Shown here piece after piece: positions 26,093 to 34,457 of a DNA stretch of 41,778 nt; the stretch's first letter is position 1; the number at the start of each line of letters is the position of its first letter. Location: assembly GCA_019239775.1 (NCBI GenBank), contig JAFAZN010000024.1, forward strand, positions 1-41,778. Direction: 5' to 3'. Source of the DNA: Chloroflexota bacterium (lineage in GTDB: Bacteria > Chloroflexota > UBA6077 > CF-72). The notes beneath the pieces are model-generated. The model ran no database searches. It was not told the origin of the DNA and worked only from the letters and a program-made list of their open reading frames with translations. The position numbers were made by a program, and so were the translations under genes.

Positions 26093-27114
26093 GCCGAGCC
26101 CGCGGTGACCGGTTCTAGCATCTGTTCGAGACGGTCGGCATAGGTGTGGTGTGCGGCGTGGACACGGTCGTGTGCAGCCGTGGCCAGCCGGCGCCGCTCG
26201 GTCGTATTTGAAAGCAGCCAGCGCACGCGATCGATCATCTCGTCGATTCCCCGAAAGGTGGCGACGAGCTCGCCTGAGTCGCCAAAGAGCGCACGGTGCT
26301 CGTCGGTATCTTCCACCAGCATGCAGCCACCCATTGCGGGAATCTCCAGCGATCGCATGACATGTCCGTCGCGATTGGCACGGCGAACCAGGCACAACGC
26401 AACGCTCGCGCCGCTGGTGGCTTTGCGTACCGTGGCCACATCCGCATGGCCTTTGTGGCTTTGCCGCGTGGCTCGAAAACGGTTCCAATACCCGCCATAC
26501 AGGTTGACTCGAATTCCCGCGCGCAGCAGCGCCGAGATGTATGGCACCCGATCGGCGTCGGCTCCGCCGACGAAGGCGACATCAGTTGCAAATTCGCGCC
26601 ATTCGGGTGCGGTGTGTGGCTCCTCGCGAAAACTCAGGTCCGGGTCAAACCCAAACGGCAAGTAGCCTACGGACGGACAGCCGAGTCGCTGTAGATCCTC
26701 CACGTTTGCCCAACGCGGCGTATACACCTGGTCATACTGCGGCAGTGCCTGAAAGAACCAGTCCGCACGCACGCTCCGGTTCCACGGATCATCCGTCACA
26801 AACACGAGCCGCCGAGTTCCAAGCTCGCCAATTCTTGCGAGCGAACGCGCATCGATCGGCGCAGATCCGGTCGCGACAAGCCAGCGCGGTCGCCACAGCT
26901 CGCACATCGAAACAACTTCGCGGCTAAAGGAGCGGAGCTTCGGCGGTCGATGCCCCATCCGCCAGGTGAGCGCGCGTACCGCGCGAGACCCTTCGAAGGC
27001 TCGGCTCGCGTCTGCAAAACTGTAGCCGATCGCCAGTCGATCCGCCGCGCGCGACAGGCTGCCGCCAATATGTGTTCCACCATCGAAACCAACGATCAGC
27101 AGATCGCGACTCAT
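26086..27114 (-). CDS. CgeB-like glycosyltransferase (GT-B fold)
   Basis: A 342-aa protein of the CgeB/DUF3880 plus Glyco_trans_1_2 type. The N-domain contains FVTDDPWNRS and VYTPRWANVEDL. The C-domain has TDVAFVGGADADR with a YGGYW block, and the hallmark RDGHVMRSLEIPAMGG (248-263) followed by LVEDTDEH. In this family the loop replaces the E-x7-E of GT4 and positions the nucleotide sugar. Homologs modify spore coats, flagellins and surface glycans. ATG overlaps the upstream stop (ATGA), keeping the operon coupled. Confidence 0.87.
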   Translation of the reverse strand: MSRDLLIVGFDGGTHIGGSLSRAADRLAIGYSFADASRAFEGSRAVRALTWRMGHRPPKLRSFSREVVSMCELWRPRWLVATGSAPIDARSLARIGELGTRRLVFVTDDPWNRSVRADWFFQALPQYDQVYTPRWANVEDLQRLGCPSVGYLPFGFDPDLSFREEPHTAPEWREFATDVAFVGGADADRVPYISALLRAGIRVNLYGGYWNRFRATRQSHKGHADVATVRKATSGASVALCLVRRANRDGHVMRSLEIPAMGGCMLVEDTDEHRALFGDSGELVATFRGIDEMIDRVRWLLSNTTERRRLATAAHDRVHAAHHTYADRLEQMLEPVTAGSAW

Positions 27115-28304
27115 GCGGCAGGTACCGCCCCCGCGTAAAGCGAGTCAGCGCACATCCGCTCGAAGTCCGCGGCCACTTGCGCGGAATCTCTCACGTTGGT
27201 AGATGACTGACAGGTGCGGATCATGTCTGCGAGCTCGAGCCGATGCGCATCAGCCCAGCGCAGCCGTTCGACAATGAGGTCCGGCCGACGAATGGCTACA
27301 ACCCAGCCATTTTTGCCGTCTTCCACCAGGTCATGTCCGGCGCCATTTGGCGTGGTCACAATTGGCAGTCCAGCCGCGGCGGCTTGCGCCAGCACCGCCG
27401 GAAAACCATCCTCGATGCTCGGAAGGAGAAACACGTCGCCCCATGCGTAGGCCTGTGGTAGTTGCGATTGCAGCAGCTTGGGAACAAACGTGGCATGGTG
27501 CTGCAGTTCCGCCGCAAGATCAGCTGCCTCGGGCACGACGGGTCCGACAAACCGATAGGCGAATCGTTGGGTGCCAAGGGTGCGAATGCCGGCAGCGGTG
27601 TCCCAGACGCCTTTGCGATACGCGAAGGTGCCAACCGTTAGAACTCGTAGCGGCGCGCCGCTGAGTACCCGCTTGCAGCGCTCCTCCAGGTCCTGTTCGG
27701 AAGCTTGAAACGCGCGGGTCTCCACCCCCGAAACGACCAGCTTCACCTTCGACTCTGGCACTCCTTCGTCGATGAATGTCTCACGTGCGAAGCTCGAAAG
27801 CACCCGAACACTGTCCGCTGCCGCGTACTCGCGTTCCTCGCGTGCAATCATCCACGCGCTCGGCCGATCCAGGCGCGCACCAGTGCGGCGCTCCTCTTCG
27901 CGCAGCAGTCGGTCTTGATAGCGAATGTGACTGGAAGCCCGCACCACGATGCGCAATTGAGCTTGGAGCGCCGTTGATGCCAGCATCTCTTCGGCGACTC
28001 CGCTGAAGGCGTACGCAACATCCCAGGGCTGCTCGCGGAGTGCGTTGGCCGCCCACCGACCAAACAACCGGTGTAGATGCGGTTCGAACCGTGGCAGCAG
28101 CGTTGGACCTGCTAGACGACCAAGCGCTCGCGTCAACACGCCATGTCGCACGAAGCTTCGGACATGCTCGCCAGGCACCCCGAAGCGCGCGGCTGCCCAG
28201 CTGGGATAGTTGGTAAATACCGTGACAGCGTTGCCCCGCCGCAGGAGTTCGCGCGCAAGGTCGAACGCCTCGAAGCGACCGTGCACCACAATCGCGATGC
28301 GCAT
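27111..28304 (-). CDS. GT4 family glycosyltransferase (E-x7-Q variant)
   Basis: A 397-aa GT-B enzyme starting at ATG 28304, which overlaps the upstream stop as TGATG. The open frame to 28331 is a 9-codon extension within the upstream gene. Homology begins MRIAIVVHGRFEAFDLAREL. The C-domain has VLTVGTFAYRKG and the donor loop LPSIEDGFPAVLAQA (294-308), where the usual E-x7-E reads D299-x7-Q307. A D/Q version occurs in some GT4 subgroups, so the enzyme is probably active. DLVEDGKNGW follows as expected. Donor and acceptor unknown. Confidence 0.88.
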   Translation of the reverse strand: MRIAIVVHGRFEAFDLARELLRRGNAVTVFTNYPSWAAARFGVPGEHVRSFVRHGVLTRALGRLAGPTLLPRFEPHLHRLFGRWAANALREQPWDVAYAFSGVAEEMLASTALQAQLRIVVRASSHIRYQDRLLREEERRTGARLDRPSAWMIAREEREYAAADSVRVLSSFARETFIDEGVPESKVKLVVSGVETRAFQASEQDLEERCKRVLSGAPLRVLTVGTFAYRKGVWDTAAGIRTLGTQRFAYRFVGPVVPEAADLAAELQHHATFVPKLLQSQLPQAYAWGDVFLLPSIEDGFPAVLAQAAAAGLPIVTTPNGAGHDLVEDGKNGWVVAIRRPDLIVERLRWADAHRLELADMIRTCQSSTNVRDSAQVAADFERMCADSLYAGAVPAA

Positions 28305-29437
28305 CAGCCAACCGCGCGACGGACGAGCCAATCGCGCACAGGTCCAAATTGTGTTTCGTAATTCCAGTCCTGGGCAACGCGCTGCCGACCGCGCTCTCCC
28401 ATCGCGCGCATCTCGTCACGGTTTTCGAGAAACCACGTGAGAGCCGCGGCAATACTTTGAGGTTCGCGAGCGTTGCACGCCAGTCCGTAGCCTGGATCAG
28501 CGTAGAGTTCTCGCCAGCCGGGCTCATCGGCCACCAGCAATGCGAGCCCACTCGCGAGATAGTCGAACGGTTTATTCGACGCGCCGGGCATCCACTGCGC
28601 ATCGCCCCACTCGGACATCAACACGAGCCCAACATCGGCTGTACGAAGTTGCTCCAAGAGCTCGGGGTGGGGGACCGCCGGCATGAAGCGCACGCGCTGC
28701 TCCACTCCAAGTCGCATCGCGAATGACTGAAGCTCGCGAACGTACTCGGGATGCCCTTGTGTGGTATACCCCACCACGTCCAACTGGACCGCGCCTGGCA
28801 CGTGCGCCAGCGCCTCGATAACCGTGGCTGGAAGGCGCTCGGGCACGATGGACCCGGCGTACACGAGTTTCAACTCATCGGTGCTGCGTGCTTCACGGCG
28901 TGGTGCCAATTCCGAGCGCGCGGGACAGTTCCAGGCCGTCAACGTCGGTCGGTGGTTCGCAACGGTCTCGTTGAAATGGGTTGCCCGTAGCTGATTTGGC
29001 AGGACCCGCACATCGGCCCGGGTTGCGAGCTTGCGGCGCGCCCATCGGAATGCGCGACCGCCATGCAGCGGCGTGTCGTGTTCGTGGTAGACAACCAGCA
29101 GTCCGGGCACGTAGCTCAAGGCCAGCACGATGGGGCACGCCAGCAGATCCGAGGCATACACGCAGCGTGGCCGCCATCGCAGTGTCCACGCGAGTACCCA
29201 GGCCGCGAACCATCCGTAGTGGAGTCTGCGCAGCCAACCTGAACCAGCCGGCGGCAACTCCCGTACATGAATGCCCTGCCTTGCTGACCAGTGCAGCGCT
29301 GGATCACCGACTTTGCTCGTACCGAGGAACAAGACGTCCCAGCCAGCTTCCGCCAGCAATTGTGAGCCGTGCTCGAGCGGGGGATAGGCGCTCGGACTGG
29401 TGTATTGCACGTAGAGAACGCGCGGCCTGGCTTTCAC
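28304..29437 (-). CDS. GT4-like glycosyltransferase
   Basis: A 377-aa GT-B-type protein. The start codon is GTG (29437), overlapping the upstream stop as GTGA. The N-domain is hydrophobic around 75-115 (WFAAWVLAWTLRW, LALSYVPGLLVVYHEHD), which suggests membrane association. The C-domain has LVYAGSIVPERLP and, in place of E-x7-E, the block SNKPFDYLASG (287-297). This is the form seen in a GT4 subgroup where Asp/Glu before YLA contacts the nucleotide. YHEHDTP (117-123) marks the acceptor loop. Its stop overlaps the next ATG (TGATG). Confidence 0.85.
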   Translation of the reverse strand: MKARPRVLYVQYTSPSAYPPLEHGSQLLAEAGWDVLFLGTSKVGDPALHWSARQGIHVRELPPAGSGWLRRLHYGWFAAWVLAWTLRWRPRCVYASDLLACPIVLALSYVPGLLVVYHEHDTPLHGGRAFRWARRKLATRADVRVLPNQLRATHFNETVANHRPTLTAWNCPARSELAPRREARSTDELKLVYAGSIVPERLPATVIEALAHVPGAVQLDVVGYTTQGHPEYVRELQSFAMRLGVEQRVRFMPAVPHPELLEQLRTADVGLVLMSEWGDAQWMPGASNKPFDYLASGLALLVADEPGWRELYADPGYGLACNAREPQSIAAALTWFLENRDEMRAMGERGRQRVAQDWNYETQFGPVRDWLVRRAVG

Positions 29438-30747
29438 GCGGCCAATCGCACCTGGTCGTACACCGCCAGCATGTCATCTGCCACACTCGACATGCTGCGC
29501 GGTGGCCGCACTCCAGCGCGCAATTGACGCAGCATGGGCGAGTCGGTTTCTAACGTTGTGAGAGCGCCCTGCCATGCTGCCACGGAGTCGGTCTCGACCA
29601 GCAGTCCGTCGACTCCATCGGTCACCAGCTCGGCAATTCCACCCAGATTGGAGCCGATCACAGGTACTCCAGCTGCAAACGCCTCGAGCACCACGAGGGG
29701 CCCGGTTTCCAGCCAGCGTGACGGCACCGCCAGCACGTCATACTCTGCGAGGATTCTTGGCACCGCATCGCTGCCTACTGCATCGCAGAATCGAATACGC
29801 GAATCCTGTTGCGCGATCTCTCGCAGTGACGCGGCATAACGACTGTCGCCATCGATACCGAACACGTCCAATTCCAGCCGCGCGGCCGGCAACCCGGTGA
29901 TCGCGCGAACCAGCGTATCTACGCCCTTGGTTGGATGCAACCGCCCAAAAAACGCAATCCGGAGAGGATCCTCGACCCGTTTGCAGCGCGATTCAGTGGA
30001 TTGCGCGCTGCGCCGCGGCAGCCCGTGACGCGAGAGCACCAGCTTCTCCGCTGGAACGCCGTTGCGTCGCAAGACGTCGCCAGCCCAGTTGCAGAGTACC
30101 ACCACCCGGTCCGCAAACCGCATCAGCGCTCGAAAGGACGTGTGCTGGCGATTGACCAGATCGGTCATCCGCGCGGCCGTCCACGTACCGCCTGCGAGCC
30201 CGAAGCTGCCGATTGCGCGGCCCAACCCTGTCGGCATTGCACCGAGAACTGCGCCGACGCGCTGGCCCACTCCCAGGCCCTGAAGCACGCACGTAGTGCA
30301 CGTTTTCACGTCGAGCACGCCGTCGCACACCTCGCGTCCACAACGCAAGAGGGTTCCGCGCAAGCATGAAACGGTTGGCGTGTGGTACGTGAAAACGAGA
30401 CCGCAGCCACGTTCCTGAACATCCTGCGCGAGGTCCGTCGAAACCGCTGACGTGAACGCGTGCAGGTGGACCACATCGGGCCGCTCGCGGTCCATGATGT
30501 CTGCGAACTCACGCCGTGCAACCTGGTCGGATCCGCCATACAGGTCCGCCACTTCCAGCTTTTTCGAGACGGCAAACCTGTGCACCGCGAGTCCATCGTC
30601 CGCGTAAGATTTCGAAACTGCTCCTGGTGCCGCAATGACGGCCTGTTCGCCTTTCGCGACCTGCTCACGTGCCAGCGCCCCAACGTAGACTTCGGTGCCA
30701 CCCACCACATCGGGCGGGAATCCAAATGGAACGTGAATGACCTTCAT
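29434..30747 (-). CDS. GT4 glycosyltransferase with cysteine cluster
   Basis: A 437-aa protein from ATG 30747 (ATGA overlap with the upstream GT2); the open frame to 30855 runs inside that gene. Homology starts MKVIHVPFGFPPDVVGGTEVY, the glycine-rich GT4 opening. A five-cysteine segment (C128, C136, C141, C150, C153; GTLLRCGREVCDG and CTTC) sits in the N-domain. The same cluster is known from a GT4 subgroup and may bind a metal or form a structural knot. The C-domain has IAFFGRLHPTKGVDTL and E-x7-E in LETGPLVVLEA (E347/E355). Donor unknown. Confidence 0.9.
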   Translation of the reverse strand: MKVIHVPFGFPPDVVGGTEVYVGALAREQVAKGEQAVIAAPGAVSKSYADDGLAVHRFAVSKKLEVADLYGGSDQVARREFADIMDRERPDVVHLHAFTSAVSTDLAQDVQERGCGLVFTYHTPTVSCLRGTLLRCGREVCDGVLDVKTCTTCVLQGLGVGQRVGAVLGAMPTGLGRAIGSFGLAGGTWTAARMTDLVNRQHTSFRALMRFADRVVVLCNWAGDVLRRNGVPAEKLVLSRHGLPRRSAQSTESRCKRVEDPLRIAFFGRLHPTKGVDTLVRAITGLPAARLELDVFGIDGDSRYAASLREIAQQDSRIRFCDAVGSDAVPRILAEYDVLAVPSRWLETGPLVVLEAFAAGVPVIGSNLGGIAELVTDGVDGLLVETDSVAAWQGALTTLETDSPMLRQLRAGVRPPRSMSSVADDMLAVYDQVRLAA

Positions 30748-31679
30748 GTGCGCTGCGCGGCGGCCAGCACGCTGCGCTTGACGCGTCGATAGGTGAAAGC
30801 GAGCGCTTCGGCAGACCGATAGCCCACCACACGCGAAGTAACCGCCAGTGGCCACGGGCCGCTCGGTACGTACCCGGGCTGGAGTCGCTGCAAGGCAGCG
30901 TACGCCACGTCAAAGGTAGTCTGGTCCCGCCCAAAGCTCGCACGCGCGACGTAGCTGTAGGCCTTCAAGACGGCGGCCCGGCGGCGTGGCGTCAGATGCG
31001 CCTCGACCATCATCGCGTTGCGAAGGCAGCCCTGCAGAAACGCCTCTGGGTTGCTGGTGGAAAGCGAGCCAGCGGTGTGCACGCGATAGAGCGCTGCTAG
31101 ACCCGGTGCTCGCTCGAACCGCGCGCCTGCCAGCGCGCACTGCAACATGAAACGGACGTCCTCCACCACCCACTGGCGTTCGTCCCAGCCGCCAACACCT
31201 TCTAAGAAGCCGCGGCGGATCAGATATCCGGCCGGTGGACACCAGAAGTCGGTAAGCAGCGCACTGACCGCATCATCCCCGAGTTGCTGCGAAACCGTGC
31301 GGTTCGTGCCCAACTCCTGCCAGTCGCCGTACGCGATATCCGCGCCTGAATGCTGCAGCAAAGCCAATTGTTCGTTCAGTTTGTTGGGCGCCAACATGTC
31401 GTCCGCGTCGACGTACTGGACAAATTTCCCTGATGCGGCGTATGTGCCCACATTCCGCGCGTGGGAAGGTCCCGCGTTCTCGGTGCGATACACCCGCACC
31501 TGTGGAAACAGGCTCTCCACGACGTCGGCCGAGCCATCCGTCGAGCCGTCGTCCACGACGATGACTTCCAGGTCCGGCCCCTGCTGCGAGAACACGCTCT
31601 GGAGCGTGTCGCCGATCCAACGCAGCGCGTTGAAGCAGGGGATGACGACGGAAATGTCAGGCGAATAACTGGCGGACAC
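30744..31679 (-). CDS. GT2 family glycosyltransferase
   Basis: A 311-aa protein from GTG 31679. The open frame extends to a TTG at 31736, but that would overlap the upstream GT2 by 80 bp, whereas the GTG overlaps by 23 bp. It has ISVVIPCFNALRWI (9-22), VVDDGSTDGS (41-50), AGPSHARNVG and the DxD in QYVDADDMLAP (88-98), the complete GT-A signature set. The C-terminal third is basic and carries no recognised domain. It belongs to a run of four consecutive GT2 genes. Donor and acceptor unknown. Confidence 0.9.
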   Translation of the reverse strand: MSASYSPDISVVIPCFNALRWIGDTLQSVFSQQGPDLEVIVVDDGSTDGSADVVESLFPQVRVYRTENAGPSHARNVGTYAASGKFVQYVDADDMLAPNKLNEQLALLQHSGADIAYGDWQELGTNRTVSQQLGDDAVSALLTDFWCPPAGYLIRRGFLEGVGGWDERQWVVEDVRFMLQCALAGARFERAPGLAALYRVHTAGSLSTSNPEAFLQGCLRNAMMVEAHLTPRRRAAVLKAYSYVARASFGRDQTTFDVAYAALQRLQPGYVPSGPWPLAVTSRVVGYRSAEALAFTYRRVKRSVLAAAQRT

Positions 31680-32601
31680 GTGATGGCAAAAGTCGTCGGT
31701 ACAAGCCGGCGATGTTCTCGGCGTTTTGGAATCCAATCGTGGAGGCGATTACCCGATAGGCGCGGCGTTGCGTCGTGAAGCGTGGCGGACCGAGTCGCTG
31801 CGCGAGCTTGAACGCTTCGCTCGCCTCAGTCTTTGCACCCAGGGCGTGCAATCTCGAGCCCGCCCTCGCGGCCGAATCGGCGAGATCGCCGATGTACTCG
31901 ATTGGCAACTCTTTCGCCAAAAGCCCAACGGCTCGCACATAGTTGGCTAACGCCTCGACGTGTTGCTGGCTGCGGCTTGCCGCGCGCACGCGGATGGTTA
32001 CCAGCGACTCCGGAATCACCGCGTACGTGATGCCAGTCGCGGCGAGTCTCACATGGAAATCAAAGTCTTCGGACTGCCAGAGTGTTGTGCGGTAACCGTC
32101 GATGCCGAGGACGCGGTCACGTCGATACGTGCCAGCCGGCACCAGCATCACGCCGTTGATGCAGAAGCGCAACAGATCGCGGGTGCCGATGAGGCTCTGC
32201 AGGCCCAGCACCCTGGGTGAATCAGCGCCCGTTTCGCGCACGGCGTCGACCTCAGTGAACACCGCATCGACGTCTTGCTGTTCGATTTCACTTCGCACCC
32301 GGGCATGCCATTCGGGCGCAAACACGTCATCCGCATCGTGGAAGTGAACGTAGTCGGTGGTACTTGCAGCCAGCAGCTGGTTGCGGCCGTGCGCCGGACC
32401 ACGATTGGTCGCGCCACGCAGCACCTTGACGCTCATGCCATCAGGGATGTACGAGTCCGGCGGCGCGTCCGACGCATCGTCGTAGACCAGGATCTCGTCG
32501 ACCGGCTGGGTTTGCTGCTGCAATGACTCCAGGCACTCGTGCAGCAATTCTCGCTCGCCGTAGTACGTGATGAGGACCCCGATAGTGAGTGCGCCCGTCA
32601 T
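31657..32601 (-). CDS. GT2 family glycosyltransferase
   Basis: A 314-aa protein with IGVLITYYGERELLHECLESL (from residue 7), VYDDASD (39-45) in the nucleotide-binding position, NRGPAHGRNQ and the DxD in HFHDADDVFAP (86-96). WQSEDFDFHVRLA later in the chain supplies the ED motif of inverting GT2 enzymes. The ATG abuts the upstream stop (TAGATG). The C-terminal part is helical and resembles that of the next GT2 (both end with an Arg-rich segment), so the two may descend from one duplication. Confidence 0.9.
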   Translation of the reverse strand: MTGALTIGVLITYYGERELLHECLESLQQQTQPVDEILVYDDASDAPPDSYIPDGMSVKVLRGATNRGPAHGRNQLLAASTTDYVHFHDADDVFAPEWHARVRSEIEQQDVDAVFTEVDAVRETGADSPRVLGLQSLIGTRDLLRFCINGVMLVPAGTYRRDRVLGIDGYRTTLWQSEDFDFHVRLAATGITYAVIPESLVTIRVRAASRSQQHVEALANYVRAVGLLAKELPIEYIGDLADSAARAGSRLHALGAKTEASEAFKLAQRLGPPRFTTQRRAYRVIASTIGFQNAENIAGLYRRLLPSRVRQLFA

Positions 32602-33504
32602 CTACATGTACCACCGCCGCAATGCACCCCAGACCGGTCGATAGCGGAGGAGGGCTGGATCGTGAAAGACGTACTTCCACAACGTCCGCCGCGCCGCACG
32701 CGGTCCTTGCGACTGCGCCAGGCTGCTGCAGCGGTCCACCACCAGCCAGGCCAGCGAGCGGTGCTTCTGTCGCCTGAGCCGCCGTTGGTCAGTCTTCGAT
32801 ACTCGGTCAAAATACAGGTCCGCGACGGTCAGGTCGTCAGTTGCAAACCCCGCGGAGTTGTCGGCCGTCTTACTGCCGTCGTGAATGCGGAACATCGCCA
32901 CCACTGACGGGAGGATGAGCGGACGTTGCCCTCCCATTAGGAGCCGCTGGAAATACTCATAATCGAAGCTGTAGTGCAGGTCCTCGCGAAAGAGGCCGAA
33001 CCCGTCGATCAATGACTTCCTGAAAAACACTCCAGGTTGCGGGAAGCAGTAGGGCTCTCCAGAGGGCTTGAACAGCCACTGTGACGGATCGCGCGGCACG
33101 ACGGGCTCGAGGATAAACGAGGCGCCACTGCGTTCATCGCTCGCCACGCACGAGCCGCACAACCAGTCCGCCGATGGATGCTTGGCGAAGGCGTCCGTGA
33201 CCGTCGCAAATGCGCCCGGTAGATAGGTGTCATCGCTGTTCAGATACGCGAGAATGTCACCGGTTGCGCGTCGTAAGCCTTTGTTGATGGCATGTGCCTG
33301 GCCGCTGTCTGGCTCGCTAATCCAAAAAGTCAGCCACCGCGCGTAGTTCTTGATGATTTCCACGGATCCGTCAGTCGATCCACCGTCAATGATCAAGTAC
33401 TCGAGGTCCGGGTACCCCTGCTCCAGTACGGAGCAAATCGCCTGTTCCAGGTAGTCCGCCTGGTTGAAGGACGGTGTGACGATGCTGAGTTTCGGGCAGT
33501 GCAC
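32602..33504 (-). CDS. GT2 family glycosyltransferase (NSDD type)
   Basis: A 300-aa protein starting at GTG 33504, two bases after the upstream stop; the 93-residue upstream frame is an arginine-rich shadow. It has KLSIVTPSFNQADYLE (5-20), YLIIDGGSTDGS (36-47), SGQAHAINKGL and the metal-binding motif YLNSDDTYLPG (87-97). The same GGSTDG/NSDD combination is found in the gene just upstream, with which it shares most of the first 95 residues in pattern, indicating tandem duplication and divergence. YSFDYEYFQRLL fits the later acceptor motif of this subgroup. Confidence 0.9.
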   Translation of the reverse strand: MHCPKLSIVTPSFNQADYLEQAICSVLEQGYPDLEYLIIDGGSTDGSVEIIKNYARWLTFWISEPDSGQAHAINKGLRRATGDILAYLNSDDTYLPGAFATVTDAFAKHPSADWLCGSCVASDERSGASFILEPVVPRDPSQWLFKPSGEPYCFPQPGVFFRKSLIDGFGLFREDLHYSFDYEYFQRLLMGGQRPLILPSVVAMFRIHDGSKTADNSAGFATDDLTVADLYFDRVSKTDQRRLRRQKHRSLAWLVVDRCSSLAQSQGPRAARRTLWKYVFHDPALLRYRPVWGALRRWYM

Positions 33505-33506
33505 GT

Positions 33507-34457
33507 TCAGCGAATGATTTCCCAGCGGAGTTCTCCAGGCGCATAGACCACCATGGGGTCTGTCCGACCCCAGCGATAGATGAGCCGGGCGAGGCGTCGC
33601 TTGAGTCCGCGTGCGAGCCAGTTCCGTTCGACGCGGCTCCACTTGCGTCGCAGTCGGCAGCGTTGCATGTCGTGCATGTAGGCGAGCATGGCGCGCTGGG
33701 TTTTCTGGTCGGGATGTCGGCGATTGCCCGCAAGCACGGCTGAGACTCCGTGCAGCGGCGCGTAGTCGGCGAAGCGGCACCACAATTCATAGTCCGCTGC
33801 CAGCGAAAGCGACGTATCCAGACATCCGCCCGCGCGCTGCCAGAGGTCGCGTGACCAGAACGTCCCTTCCTGTTGGATGAAGTTCAGAGTGACCCCGTCG
33901 TAGGCGCCCACGCTCAGGAGTTGTCGATTGAGTCTGGGCCGCGGGAGGACGGTAGCGCCGTTTCCGAAGCGGTCCCACATGGAAGGGACGCCAGTAATCC
34001 ACTCGACGTGTGGTTTGAGATCCGCGAAAATCCCGCCCACCGCCCAGAAGCTGTTCGGAGCAAACATATCGTCGCTATTGAGCCATGTGAGAATGTCACC
34101 ATTGGCAGTCCGGAAGCCCTTATTGATAGCGTCGTATTGTCCGTCGTCTTCCCCCACGACGACCCGACTGATCCACGCCCGATACCGCTCAATAATCTCC
34201 AAGCTGCCGTCAGTACTACCGCCATCGACGATGATGTACTCGAGCTCCGGATACCCCTGCAGCAACACCGACCGGATGGTCGCCTCCAGAAACTCCGCCT
34301 GGTTGTAAGAGGGCGTGACCACACTAATGCGCGGCCAGGCATTCCCAGCCGGTGTCTGACTCGGAACATCCGTACTCGCAGCCATCCAGGGCCAGCCGGT
34401 TTTTCCGTACGGAGGTGTGGGGAGCTCAGTCAGCTCAGGTAGGTACAGGGTCATCAT
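33507..34457 (-). CDS. GT2 family glycosyltransferase (NSDD type)
   Basis: A 316-aa protein. Two adjacent ATGs (34457 and 34454) overlap the end of the upstream gene by about 20 bp. The leader LYLPELTELPTPPYGKTGWPW is a conserved opening of a GT2 subgroup and so confirms the start; the longer frame to 34646 is not coding. It has RISVVTPSYNQAEFLE (43-58), VDGGSTDGS (77-85), DGQYDAINKGF and WLNSDDMFAPNSFW (125-138). AADYELWCRFA supplies the late acceptor motif. Closely related in pattern to the next gene downstream. Confidence 0.91.
   Translation of the reverse strand: MMTLYLPELTELPTPPYGKTGWPWMAASTDVPSQTPAGNAWPRISVVTPSYNQAEFLEATIRSVLLQGYPELEYIIVDGGSTDGSLEIIERYRAWISRVVVGEDDGQYDAINKGFRTANGDILTWLNSDDMFAPNSFWAVGGIFADLKPHVEWITGVPSMWDRFGNGATVLPRPRLNRQLLSVGAYDGVTLNFIQQEGTFWSRDLWQRAGGCLDTSLSLAADYELWCRFADYAPLHGVSAVLAGNRRHPDQKTQRAMLAYMHDMQRCRLRRKWSRVERNWLARGLKRRLARLIYRWGRTDPMVVYAPGELRWEIIR

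Noticed and set aside
26093..26488. Upstream extension of the membrane protein by 132 residues
   Set aside because: Arginine-rich shadow of the CgeB-like gene in another frame; GTG 26092 overlapping the upstream stop is the better start.
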